From CAYOZN01 sp964408455 (GTDB lineage: Bacteria > Planctomycetota > Phycisphaerae > UBA1845 > UTPLA1): a stretch of 64,000 nucleotides of DNA. Positions 8,792 to 18,463 of this stretch are shown here, piece after piece. The notes beneath the pieces were generated by a model. The model was not told the origin of the DNA. It searched no databases and saw only the letters and a list, made by a program, of their open reading frames with translations. Within the stretch, counting starts at the first letter, position 1. Each line of letters opens with the position of its first letter. A program made the position numbers and the translations under genes. The stretch lies in contig CAYOZN010000016.1 in NCBI GenBank assembly GCA_964408455.1, positions 1 to 64,000 of the forward strand, given 5' to 3'.

Positions 8792-9754
8792 ATGCTGGCT
8801 GTATCTGAACTCTGGAACACGCTTGTTACCGACATCCAAAAAGGATACACGCCCTCCATTGTCATTTTGCTCGGCGTGTTTGTCGTCGGCTTGGTGGTCT
8901 TTCACATCCTGGAACGGGTCTTTCCGCCCGTCATACCCGTGTACAGGACCGGGCCGCGGCGGCGCGGCTATCTCGCTGATTTCACCGCCAGCGTCGTGGA
9001 AGGCCCGGTGCTTTCGTCGATTACCAAGATGGGGGCCTACTGGGCGGTCATTCAGTTTCCGACGATCGTATATGGCGGACTTTCGACGTGGCCGTGGTGG
9101 ATTCAGTTCGTATTCTTCCTGATCGTCAACGACTTTGCCCGCTACTGGCTGCACCGCTGGCACCACAAATATGAGTGGATGTGGCGCATCCATCGCGTGC
9201 ATCACACGGCGGTGGAGATGGATGCCCTGTCGACGTTCCGCATTCACGTGCTGGAGGCGGTGATCAAGTATGGCATGATCGTGCTGCCGTTCCACCTGCT
9301 GCACGTCGATCGTAGCGTCATTCTTATCTATTCGTCGGTGGACATTCTGAAGGGCTTCTGGCATCACGCGAACATCCGCACGCGAATCGGCTGGCTGAAT
9401 TACATTTTCAACTCGGCCGAGCTGCACTGGTGGCACCATTCGGTCGAGGCCAGGGGGCAGCTGGCGAACTACGGCTCGATCCTGTCGATCTGGGACTGGC
9501 TCTTCGGCACGGCGTACTATGCGAAGGGCGAATGGCCGGACAAGATCGGCGTCGAGGGCATGGAGCAATTTCCCGACAGCTATCACGGACAGATGGCGAC
9601 GGCGCTCATGACGGATGAGGAAGTGATCGATCGTTTCGGAAAGGCGCCGCCGCGTCCCTCATCGCACGTCCCCGCCAAACCGCAGCCAATTAGACCGGCA
9701 GCCACGCCCTCGCAGAACGCCTCCCTTCCGCAAACAGAAACAGCCGCAGGTTGA
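8792..9754 (+). CDS. Sterol desaturase / fatty acid hydroxylase family protein
   Basis: A 320-residue membrane di-iron enzyme of the fatty acid hydroxylase superfamily. The histidine clusters are H121-R-W-H-H125, H134-R-V-H-H138, the HHAN at 191, and H212-W-W-H-H216. Several helices precede and separate these boxes. Such enzymes hydroxylate or desaturate sterols, hopanoids, carotenoids or alkylglycerols. The tail after about residue 280 is a Pro/Ala-rich extension with no domain. It is the last gene of the 6.3-9.8 kb lipid cluster, 77 bp after the ligase, and is followed by the 59-bp direct repeats. Confidence 0.8.
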   Translation: MLAVSELWNTLVTDIQKGYTPSIVILLGVFVVGLVVFHILERVFPPVIPVYRTGPRRRGYLADFTASVVEGPVLSSITKMGAYWAVIQFPTIVYGGLSTWPWWIQFVFFLIVNDFARYWLHRWHHKYEWMWRIHRVHHTAVEMDALSTFRIHVLEAVIKYGMIVLPFHLLHVDRSVILIYSSVDILKGFWHHANIRTRIGWLNYIFNSAELHWWHHSVEARGQLANYGSILSIWDWLFGTAYYAKGEWPDKIGVEGMEQFPDSYHGQMATALMTDEEVIDRFGKAPPRPSSHVPAKPQPIRPAATPSQNASLPQTETAAG

Positions 9755-9874
9755 TTGAACGGACGAAGCTTAGGCCTGTGGCCGGCGTGCTGCATAACGG
9801 TTCGATGTCGTGGACACGTCGTGCGCGAATCGATGGCTTTCGAAGCTTCGTGTTCGCGCAGCAAATGTCGTATG

Positions 9875-10051
9875 AATTCGAGCATTCACTCCGACGACCC
9901 CGTGCACAGCACGGGGCTCCGTAAAGCCGATCCAATTCGAACATTCACTGCGACGACCCCGTGCACAGCAGGGGGCTCCGTACTGCCGTCTCAATTCGAA
10001 CATTCACCCCGCCGACCCCGTGCATAGCATGGGGCTCCGTATTCTATATGG
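9875..10051. repeat. Three tandem 59-bp direct repeats, each with a hairpin
   Basis: Units begin at 9875, 9934 and 9993, an exact 59-bp period. Each opens with AATTCGA and carries a short stem-loop around CCCCGTGC-ACA-GCACGGGG. Unit 1 has a perfect 8-bp stem. Unit 3 (ATA loop) changes one G-C pair to G-T, keeping pairing. Unit 2 has one mismatch. The third unit runs over the stop codon of the convergent symporter gene at 10044. The array sits between two converging genes. Confidence 0.85.
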
Positions 10052-11483
10052 TGTCGGGCGATTGAACGGGGAAGCCGCCCGGTGATCTGGCGAGCTCCGC
10101 AGGATCAAACCTGGGCTCGAAAAAACCTCCGAGACAATACACCCCAATCGCACTCGCCAATGCCAGGACGTAGGCAAATTCGATTCCAGCAACGTATTCA
10201 CCGAGCAACCACACTCCCATGCCTGCCGACAGGGCCGCAAACGCGCTGAACTTCCGTCCCCAAGTGGTGAACAGCCCGAATACCAGAAGCGTGAAGATCC
10301 CGGCGCTGCCGAAGGACGATGCGTCCTCCACCAGCTCGAAGACATTGCCACCGAAGCGGGCGAACAGGTAGGCGACGATGCCGAAGACCAGCACGCAGCC
10401 GCGATTGAGCCGAAGCTTCGCCGTCTCGCTCATCGCCCGGCCGCGACGCAGGCCCAGCAGGTTCTCGGTGGTCAGCGTCGAGGCCGCGAGGATGGCACTA
10501 TCGACCGTGGACAGAATCGCCGAGACCAATGCACCGGTAAACAGGATATAGATCCAGTGCGAGGTGTGGCGTCGCACCAGTTCGGGCAGCAGATGCTCGG
10601 CATCCTCCAGCCCCGGCACGAGCGCGGGGCCGATGAGGCCCAGAAACAGCGGTATGCACCCCAGCGACAGGTAAATGCCCGTCGCCATGAAGGCCGACCG
10701 CCGCGCGACCTGCGGCGAGCGCGAGGCCAGCGTCCGCGCAATCAGCTCCTGCGCGACCACGCTGCCGCAGATGGGCACCAGCCAGGCCTCCATGTTGTGC
10801 AGAAGGCTCAGTCCGGCAGAGGCTTCGCGCGGAAAGAGTGTCAACCGTTCGGCATCGATCATCTCCGCCGCCGGGCCGAGGCCGCCGATGTCGCTCAACA
10901 CGGCGACGAATACGACGACCAGCCCCACGAGCAGCATGCCGCCCTGCAAGACGTCCGTCACGGCGTCCGCGAGCAGCCCGCCCATCATCGTGTAGGCGAT
11001 CACCACCATCGCGGCCAGCCCCACGGCCACGTCGGTCGTCAGCGGGCTCGCCGAGGCCAGCACCTGCCCGAACGCCCGCACCTGTGCCCCGGCCCAGATC
11101 AGCGACGTCGGCACCATCATCAGTGTCGCCAGCTTCTCGACGCCCGTCCCGTAGCGCCGGCGGAACAGATCGGAGAGCGTCGTCAGTTGCTGCCGCCACA
11201 GTGGCACCGCAAAGACCGCCCCCATCAGCAGAATGCACGCCGCATAGCCGAGCGGGTCGTGCGCCGCGGCCGACAGTCCATCCGAATAGATCGCGGCGGC
11301 CGAGCCGATGCACGTCTCGGCCCCGAACCAGGTGGCAAAGATGCTGAATGTCGCCAGCAGGTAGCCAAAGCTGCGGCCGGCGAGGACGTAGTCGGTCTCA
11401 GTTTTGACGCGGCGGGAGACGACGAAGCCGATGATGAGCTGGACGAGGACGTAGGCGCCGATGGCGAAAAGCGTGTCGTTCAA
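10044..11483 (-). CDS. Sodium:solute symporter (SSS family)
   Basis: A 479-residue polytopic transporter with about 13 hydrophobic helices, which would import a solute with sodium at the inner membrane. SSS features include the early GRSFGYLLATFSIFATWFG-type helix, the GLLADAVTDVLQGG segment typical of the sodium-binding bundle, and the ALVSAILSTVDSAILA helix. The substrate is not evident. The start is a TTG at 11483, decided by GGAGGA eight bases upstream. The stop lies inside the third 59-bp repeat. It is followed upstream by the heptosyltransferase on the same strand, with about 65 bp between. Confidence 0.85.
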   Translation of the reverse strand: MNDTLFAIGAYVLVQLIIGFVVSRRVKTETDYVLAGRSFGYLLATFSIFATWFGAETCIGSAAAIYSDGLSAAAHDPLGYAACILLMGAVFAVPLWRQQLTTLSDLFRRRYGTGVEKLATLMMVPTSLIWAGAQVRAFGQVLASASPLTTDVAVGLAAMVVIAYTMMGGLLADAVTDVLQGGMLLVGLVVVFVAVLSDIGGLGPAAEMIDAERLTLFPREASAGLSLLHNMEAWLVPICGSVVAQELIARTLASRSPQVARRSAFMATGIYLSLGCIPLFLGLIGPALVPGLEDAEHLLPELVRRHTSHWIYILFTGALVSAILSTVDSAILAASTLTTENLLGLRRGRAMSETAKLRLNRGCVLVFGIVAYLFARFGGNVFELVEDASSFGSAGIFTLLVFGLFTTWGRKFSAFAALSAGMGVWLLGEYVAGIEFAYVLALASAIGVYCLGGFFEPRFDPAELARSPGGFPVQSPDTI

Positions 11484-11548
11484 TAATCGGGTCCTCCGAC
11501 GGTTGAAGAGAATCGTCGGATAAACAATGCGGCATCACGACCGCGGCG

Positions 11549-12766
11549 CTACGGAGCTTTTTCCGGAATTTTTTCGCGCGTTTGTCCCGCCGGCCTTTGT
11601 GCCCGGGCCTGCAACTGTTCGGCGGCTGCTGCCGCCACGCGCTCGACTGTCATATCGCTCATGCACTTATGTCCATGGGGGCATTGACTCAGCCGCCGCA
11701 GATAGCACGGCGAGCAGTCCAGCGGCAGGCCCAGCACGCTTTCGCCGCGGCCGTACGGGCCCGTGCGCGTGGGGCTGGTCGGGCCAAACAGCGCGACGAG
11801 TGGGCGATCGAAGGCAGCCGCCATGTGCATCGGCGTCGAGTCGGCGGTGATGACGATTCGCGCCCGTGAGACGAGGGCCGCCAGTTCGCGCAGCGTCGTG
11901 CGGCCGCACAGGTTGACGGCTGCCGGTTCGGAGCGCGGGCCGGGCTGAGGACAGCCCGGCTCTGAATGATCAAGGGCGCGCGGAACAGGCTGCGATGCCG
12001 CGACGGCCTGTTCGCCCAGCGGGATATCGCCCGTCCCGCCGACCAGCACGCTCGGCAGATCATACCGCTCTTTCAAAAAGCGCGCGAGCTGCCCGTAGCG
12101 TTCGGCCGGCCAGCACTTCGTCTCCCAGCGCGTGGCCGGCACCAGCACGGCGTACTCCCGCGCGGCACCGATCCCGGCTTCGGCCAGCAATGTGATCGCA
12201 CAATCGCGGTCGTCGTTCGTCAACGCAATGCGAAAGTCGGCTGTAGCACCGGCCCTGTGCACGCCGGATGCATCGGAAGCGCCGCCATCCCACAGCCGCT
12301 CCAGCGCCGCCATGTTCTTGTCCGCCGCGTGCATGTCGCGCGGCAATCGGGAAATCCGCCGGTTGTAGAAGAGCCACGCCAGCTCCCGCGCATCGCGAAA
12401 GCCGACGCGCTCGCGTGCCCCGCTCGCCCACGCCAAAAATCCGCTGCGAAAGAGGCCCTGCAAATCGATCACCAGATCGAAGCGGCGGGCGCGCAGCTCG
12501 CGAACGAAACGAAAGAAATCGCGCGTGGCACCGGCATGGCGGCCGAGCCGACCGAAGTGCCTGCGGTCGAAGGCGATGATCTCGCTGATGTCCGGGTCGG
12601 CCTCGAGCAGGTTGGCGAAGGGTGTGGCGACGAGCCATGCGATGTGCGCATGCGGGAATCGGCGGCGCAGCCCGCGCAGCACCGGCAGCGCGTGGATGAT
12701 GTCGCCCGGGGAACTGGGCTTGATCAGCAGAATTCGCTGCGACTCGCTCGAAGACGCAGACGCCAT
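11549..12766 (-). CDS. Glycosyltransferase family 9 (heptosyltransferase-like)
   Basis: A 405-residue cytoplasmic GT-B enzyme of family 9, which transfers heptose or a related sugar onto a growing lipopolysaccharide core. Markers are the N-terminal RILLIKPSSPGDIIHALPVL block, the DLQGLFRSG segment, the donor-site ITADSTPMHMAAAFDRPLVALFGP region (positions 300-330) and the SPCYLRRL...CPHGHKCM cysteine segment. ATG 12766 is preferred: TACACT followed by six C lies directly before it, suggesting a leaderless transcript. The upstream in-frame codons would overlap the next gene's stop. It carries a 20-residue Gln/Pro-rich insertion near residue 275. Confidence 0.85.
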   Translation of the reverse strand: MASASSSESQRILLIKPSSPGDIIHALPVLRGLRRRFPHAHIAWLVATPFANLLEADPDISEIIAFDRRHFGRLGRHAGATRDFFRFVRELRARRFDLVIDLQGLFRSGFLAWASGARERVGFRDARELAWLFYNRRISRLPRDMHAADKNMAALERLWDGGASDASGVHRAGATADFRIALTNDDRDCAITLLAEAGIGAAREYAVLVPATRWETKCWPAERYGQLARFLKERYDLPSVLVGGTGDIPLGEQAVAASQPVPRALDHSEPGCPQPGPRSEPAAVNLCGRTTLRELAALVSRARIVITADSTPMHMAAAFDRPLVALFGPTSPTRTGPYGRGESVLGLPLDCSPCYLRRLSQCPHGHKCMSDMTVERVAAAAAEQLQARAQRPAGQTREKIPEKAP

Positions 12767-12772
12767 GGGGGG

Positions 12773-12778
12773 AGTGTA
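12773..12778 (-). promoter_or_regulatory. Putative leaderless -10 element for the GT9 gene
   Basis: On the minus strand TACACT is followed by six bases and then the ATG at 12766. With normal -10 geometry, transcription would begin at or next to the start codon. No ribosome binding site is visible. Four other genes show the same arrangement. Confidence 0.4.
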
Positions 12779-12845
12779 ATGCGGGAGGGCAAAAGGCTCA
12801 CGGGGCACCGGGTGCCTCGAAGCGCAATAGCCTCCGCAGGTCCTC

Positions 12846-14375
12846 CTAGTCGTCCTTCTTGGACTTGCGGTTCTTCTTGTCGTCATCACGGTCGCGGCGG
12901 CGATCGCCGGACTTCAACCCGCCCGGCTTCGAATCGCCCTGCTTTTTGATGACGCGTTTTTTGGGCTGCACCTTGCGGTCGACCTTCGGCTCCTCGGCGG
13001 GCCGAGGCGGGCGGTGATCTTTGGTCTGCGCCTTGGCCTTGATGGGCGACTGATAGCGCGAGACCTTGGCCGGCTTGGTGCGCGTCATGTAGCGGCGGTC
13101 GGGCTTGCCGTCGGTCCTGCCCTCCACCTCTTTACGCTGGTTCACGATCTTCTGAATGTCATCGCGGCGGCTCGACAATCTCCGCCGCTCGCCGTCATCG
13201 ATGCGGTTGAAGCGGATCGGATCGTGCTTGCGCTGCACGACCTGCGCCAGGGCCTTGCCGAGCCGGAACGGCGAGCGATCATTCTTGTCGCGGCCGAACT
13301 TGCGGTCGCGCTCGGACGCGTAGCGGCGCTGTTCGGCCCACGATCGCGGCGGGCGGGCATCGTGATCGCGCCGGCGGATATCGAAGTCGCGGCGAAGCCG
13401 GCCATCCCAGTCGCGATCGTGTCGATGCCGCCACTTCTGATGCACGAAGATGGGATCGTACACCCGGCGGCTGGAAGCCGTCTTGAACCAGGGGCGATAG
13501 CCGCGATTCTCGTAGCGGACGTCATAATAGTCGCCAAAGTAGTAGTGATAGTGCTTTTCGCGCAGGAACAGGTGCGTCGTGATCACCCGTGTGTCAATCA
13601 CCGTGCGTGGCGTGTAGAAGAAACGCGGCCGTTCGTAGATGCGCCGCTCGAAGACGACCGGTGCAAACAGCACGCCGCGACGCTCGACGTCGCGATCCCA
13701 GTAGCCATCGACGAAGACGTAGCCCCGCGGCGTCCAGACGTAGTGGGCGGGAATCCAGACCCAGTCGGGATTGCCGCGCGTCCAGTAGCCGGGGCGCCAG
13801 GCGTAGCCGTGGTCCGCCCAGATCCAGGTGCCGGCGACCCAGATGTGATCCGGTGACGGGGGCATGACACCCACGGGCTGCGAATCGACGAAGGCCGGCG
13901 GCTCGGGCAGGTAATAGGTCACGTCCCGATCGGCGGCATCCCAGTAGCCGGGAATCCAGCGGTAGCCGCCCTGGGCGGCGATCCAGTAGCCGGCGATCCA
14001 GGCGCGGCCGGGCGGCACGTCCCGCCAGATGCCGCTGATCCACAGGAAGCCGTTGATCTCGTCATCCCAGAACCAGTAGCCGCTGATCCAATCGATGTTG
14101 TCGCCGGCCGGCCGGTAGTCGGGCGGGACTTCGTTGAGCGGCTCGGGCGGTGCAGCGGGGGCCAGCGGGCCGGGCTCGGGCTCGAAGACGATCGGCTCGG
14201 CAAAGGCCTCGTGCACGGGGCCGCGGGTGTAGATGCTGGCCTCGTCGGGGTTAAAAAAGTCCTCCTGCGTCCATTGTGCGTTCGCCTGGGCGGCGGACGA
14301 AACGAATGCGACCAGGGCAAGAATCGCAATGCACGATCGGCACGCTATCGAGTGGATTCTGCGTACATCAGACAT
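12846..14375 (-). CDS. Secreted YXWGXW-repeat protein with basic C-terminus
   Basis: A 509-residue exported protein. A signal peptide ends near AQANAQ. Residues about 75-250 carry six exact WxxGxW units (for example WISGYW, WIAGYW, WIPGYW, WRPGYW) and two degenerate ones, the pattern annotated as YXWGXW repeat. The second half is highly charged, rich in Arg, Asp and Lys, and ends KKNRKSKKDD, so it may bind nucleic acid or acidic polymers. Function is unknown. AGGAGG lies nine to ten bases before the ATG at 14375, which is decisive over the in-frame codons further upstream. It sits upstream of the GT9 gene on the same strand. Confidence 0.75.
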   Translation of the reverse strand: MSDVRRIHSIACRSCIAILALVAFVSSAAQANAQWTQEDFFNPDEASIYTRGPVHEAFAEPIVFEPEPGPLAPAAPPEPLNEVPPDYRPAGDNIDWISGYWFWDDEINGFLWISGIWRDVPPGRAWIAGYWIAAQGGYRWIPGYWDAADRDVTYYLPEPPAFVDSQPVGVMPPSPDHIWVAGTWIWADHGYAWRPGYWTRGNPDWVWIPAHYVWTPRGYVFVDGYWDRDVERRGVLFAPVVFERRIYERPRFFYTPRTVIDTRVITTHLFLREKHYHYYFGDYYDVRYENRGYRPWFKTASSRRVYDPIFVHQKWRHRHDRDWDGRLRRDFDIRRRDHDARPPRSWAEQRRYASERDRKFGRDKNDRSPFRLGKALAQVVQRKHDPIRFNRIDDGERRRLSSRRDDIQKIVNQRKEVEGRTDGKPDRRYMTRTKPAKVSRYQSPIKAKAQTKDHRPPRPAEEPKVDRKVQPKKRVIKKQGDSKPGGLKSGDRRRDRDDDKKNRKSKKDD

Positions 14376-14637
14376 GAGCGAATACCTCCTGTCGCGGGCC
14401 GGAGATTGTGCCGCGGGCGGCGCGAAGCAAAGTGGCAAAGTCGCGCGAGCGTCGCATCGACGCGAATTTCAGAAATCGCGGAGTGCCTTTGCCGCATAGC
14501 CGCGGAATCAGGGACACGACAGGCAGATTATATCCCAGGGCAATCGACGGGACACACCGGCGCGGATGCGGCATTTCCGACACGAAATGCCATGAATTCT
14601 GGGCACGGGGATTTCGGCGCGACCGGGCGTGGCCCGC

Positions 14638-15744
14638 TCATGTCCGGCGGAATTCGAGCACGCGCTCGGCGCCGGCCAGATCGCGATGTCGCGCGACTGG
14701 CACGAGGCCAGCGGCAGCGAAGATATCGCCTACGGCGTCTGCCTGGCCCTCGCCGATCTCGATGATGAGCGCGCCGCCGGGCTTGAGCAGCGGTAAGCCA
14801 TCCGCGCGCGACATGCCGGCGGCCATTCGGCGATAGATCGCAAGGCCGTCGGACCCGGCAAACAGGGCCGCGTGCGGTTCGTGGTCGCGGACGTTCGGCG
14901 GCAGCGTCTCACGATCGCTGTCGGCGACATAGGGCGGATTGGAAACGATCAAATCAAAACTGCCGGACGTGCTCGTCGCGTCGTCCGCGCAGGCCGTGCC
15001 GGGAACCGCGCCGGCGGGGAGATCGAGCAGATCGGCGTGAAAAAACCGAACGCGATCGGCCACGCCGTGGCGCTCCGCGTTCTGGCGTGCCACGGCAAGG
15101 GCATCTTCGGAGATGTCGGTGGCGACGGCGAAGACCGCGGAATTGCGCTTTGCGATGGTAATGGCGATGCAGCCCGAGCCGGTGCCGACGTCGAGCAGGT
15201 CGATGCGGGCCGGGCCTTCGCGCGGCGGCGCGTCAACCCCCTCGCGCGGAAGCGATTGGGCAGCAATCGCGCCCGTGCTTTGCGCCTGCGGCACAGCACG
15301 GACCTCTGCCGCCTGCGGCTCTGGGGGCGCATCCATTCCCGTCGCGGCTTCGCGGCGGACCTGGGATATGGGCGACGATCTGGATTTGCACCAGGCCAGG
15401 GCGCGCTCGACGACCAGCTCGGTCTCGGGGCGTGGGATGAGAACGGCCGGCGTCACGTTGAAGTCCAGCGAGTAAAACTCCTTGTGACCGATCAGATAGG
15501 CGATGGGGGCATGATCTGCGGCGCGCTTGACCAGGTCGCGGAAGACCGAGCGTTGCTCTTCGGTGGGCACGTCGTTGATTCGGGCGTAGAGAAGAATCTT
15601 CTGGCAGTGGAGGGCCCTGGCAAGCAGCAGCTCGGCGCAGAGCCGGGCGTCGTCGATGCCACGGGACTCAAAGTGCTTGCGCGTCCAGTCGAGAAGCCGG
15701 CCGATGGTCCATTCGGAGGTAGCGGAAGGCGGGGTGTCGGGCAT
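14638..15744 (-). CDS. prmC: Release factor glutamine methyltransferase PrmC
   Basis: A 368-residue SAM-dependent enzyme that methylates the glutamine of the GGQ motif in release factors RF1 and RF2. The N-terminal helical domain is followed by the SAM-binding strand DLLDVGTGSGCIAITIA and the catalytic NPPYV that binds the substrate glutamine. A low-complexity Pro/Ala/Gln insertion of about 45 residues sits just before the SAM motif, where the family has a short loop; this is why the protein is longer than the usual 280-300 residues. It is on the same strand as prfA and rpmE, with fbp and one other gene in between, a loosened form of the common rpmE-prfA-prmC order. Confidence 0.9.
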   Translation of the reverse strand: MPDTPPSATSEWTIGRLLDWTRKHFESRGIDDARLCAELLLARALHCQKILLYARINDVPTEEQRSVFRDLVKRAADHAPIAYLIGHKEFYSLDFNVTPAVLIPRPETELVVERALAWCKSRSSPISQVRREAATGMDAPPEPQAAEVRAVPQAQSTGAIAAQSLPREGVDAPPREGPARIDLLDVGTGSGCIAITIAKRNSAVFAVATDISEDALAVARQNAERHGVADRVRFFHADLLDLPAGAVPGTACADDATSTSGSFDLIVSNPPYVADSDRETLPPNVRDHEPHAALFAGSDGLAIYRRMAAGMSRADGLPLLKPGGALIIEIGEGQADAVGDIFAAAGLVPVARHRDLAGAERVLEFRRT

Positions 15745-15849
15745 GGGGTAGGGATTGAGGGACTAGGGGATTAAGGGTTGCAGGACGGCATCAAGATTAA
15801 CAATATTGCACATCAAGGGGACTCACGGCCAATCACCGACGCACGATGG

Positions 15850-16146
15850 CACTGCTCACAGAGCAGTGGCACCCTGAAATACGTCGCCGGACGGAGCACA
15901 CTGAAGCTGCACTACTCACAGAGCAGTGGCAACTGGTGTTCGTCACTGCTTGAAGCAGTGGCACACCCGGCTGGATGCTTGCGCGGGCTTCGCACTGCTT
16001 GAAGCAGTGGCGCACCCTGCTGAATGCTTGCGCGGGCATCGCACTGCTTGAAGCAGTGGCACACCCGGCTGAATGCTTGCGCGGTGCCTCGCACTGCTTA
16101 AAGCAGTGGCACACCCGGCTGGATGCTTGCGCGGGCTTCGCACTGC
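15850..16146. repeat. Array of hairpin repeats, 49-50-bp period
   Basis: Four full units start at 15944, 15993, 16042 and 16092, with a partial fifth at 16141. Each begins with a palindrome, CACTGCT-TGA-AGCAGTG, a 7-bp stem with a 3-nt loop. It is followed by GGCACACCCGGCTG and GATGCTTGCGCGGG. Two divergent hairpins precede them: CACTGCTC-ACA-GAGCAGTG near 15850, and a weaker copy near 15910. The array lies between the fbp stop and the prmC start, both on the minus strand. Confidence 0.85.
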
Positions 16147-16151
16147 GACGA

Positions 16152-17177
<1,026 letters not shown>

Positions 17178-17464
17178 GGGTGTTCTCCTCAAGGATGCGG
17201 TATCAGGCCCAGCGCGACGGCGCCGGCCGAACGGGACTCGTCAGATTGTAACGCGTCGGCGGACACGGCCCAAATATGACCGATTGTTCATGTCTTCGCG
17301 AGTAACGCAGCGGTTATAGGAGCTCGGCGCGATGCTCTGCATGGAAGCAGTGCCACGCCAAATGTCGAGCTTGCAAACGCGCGGCCGCAAATAAACCGAG
17401 AGTCGCTGAAAAAACGTTTTATTGAGACCCAATCAGGGTTTTGGGGGCACCGCTCAAGAGGGCC

Positions 17465-18406
17465 TCAAGGCTGTAACAGCCACAGCGGCGGCACGACGCT
17501 CTCAATCAGAGTGGCCACTGGATTCGAGTACTCGAACGAATCATAGATGAGGCCGGACACGATCGCGATGTACAACAGGCCGAAGCAGGCGAATGCAATG
17601 ACGACGGCGGCCATTCGGCAGGCAAGAGGCGCTGGCATGTGCCGGCAAAGCCCCCTCGCCAGGGCCGCAAAAAAAATCAGCAACGCCAGCAGCGAAGATA
17701 TGTAAGTCAATTCATGCCAGTACCACCACCTCGCCGTGACGCCGACCGTTAGAACGAGCCCCATCGACGACAACGAGAACGCGAAGCTGAGCAACAACGC
17801 ATGTGCCGAGTAGATTGTGATTTGCGCAAGGTGCTTCTGGTCCAGCTGATAAGTCCGTCGCGTCTGCCAGAAGAGGCATAGCCCGATCCAACTCAACACC
17901 ACAAAGACGAGTAGAAGAACTAGCCGCTTAATTTCCCAGATGAGCTGCCAGTCCCAGGGATAGTGTAAGCGCACTAACTGCCTCACCAGTTTGACTATCC
18001 AGAAGCCAGCATAATCACTAAAAACGAGCACGATCAGGCAGAGCAGGATCGTCAGCGCGAGTTGCAGAAACAGCACGCCCAATAGCGGCGTCTGTCCCGA
18101 TGGCAGTCGGCGCCAGAATCGCCACGGCAGCAGCAGCCAGAGCGTTGTTCGCAGGTAGGAAGCGATCGGGGCATTCCGTATCTGGACTTCAAATATGGGG
18201 CTGCAATTGAGCTTCGCCCGCTCGATCTCCACGGCCCAGCTGAAAACGTGCCCGCACTCCGGGCAAAGATTGGTCGTCAGCATGTACAGGTTATATCCGC
18301 AGCGCGGGCAGGTGATTTCGAGCTCAAGCGTCGACCAGTTCGGCGGAGATTCCGGTTCGACGGAACCGGGCGAGCGGGAAAGCCACCCTTGTTCAAGCTC
18401 ACGCAT
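17465..18406 (-). CDS. Zinc-ribbon multi-pass membrane protein
   Basis: A 313-residue protein of unknown function. The head holds a zinc-ribbon, CPRCGYNL...CPECG, at about residues 33-52. Five or six hydrophobic helices follow from about residue 80 to the end. This CGYxL...CPECG head on a membrane protein is common in planctomycetes, which is one reason for the taxonomic guess. It sits between prfA and fbp on the same strand, with 57 bp to the prfA stop. No motif points to a transport or enzymatic role. Confidence 0.6.
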   Translation of the reverse strand: MRELEQGWLSRSPGSVEPESPPNWSTLELEITCPRCGYNLYMLTTNLCPECGHVFSWAVEIERAKLNCSPIFEVQIRNAPIASYLRTTLWLLLPWRFWRRLPSGQTPLLGVLFLQLALTILLCLIVLVFSDYAGFWIVKLVRQLVRLHYPWDWQLIWEIKRLVLLLVFVVLSWIGLCLFWQTRRTYQLDQKHLAQITIYSAHALLLSFAFSLSSMGLVLTVGVTARWWYWHELTYISSLLALLIFFAALARGLCRHMPAPLACRMAAVVIAFACFGLLYIAIVSGLIYDSFEYSNPVATLIESVVPPLWLLQP

Positions 18407-18463
18407 GATGCGTCAGTCCGGTTTGGCCCAACAGCATCGGCCCCAAACTGCCGGGAAGCCCCT

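Noticed and set aside
15944..16146. CRISPR array
   Set aside because: The units are contiguous at a 49-50-bp period with no unique spacers between identical repeats, and no cas genes are present.
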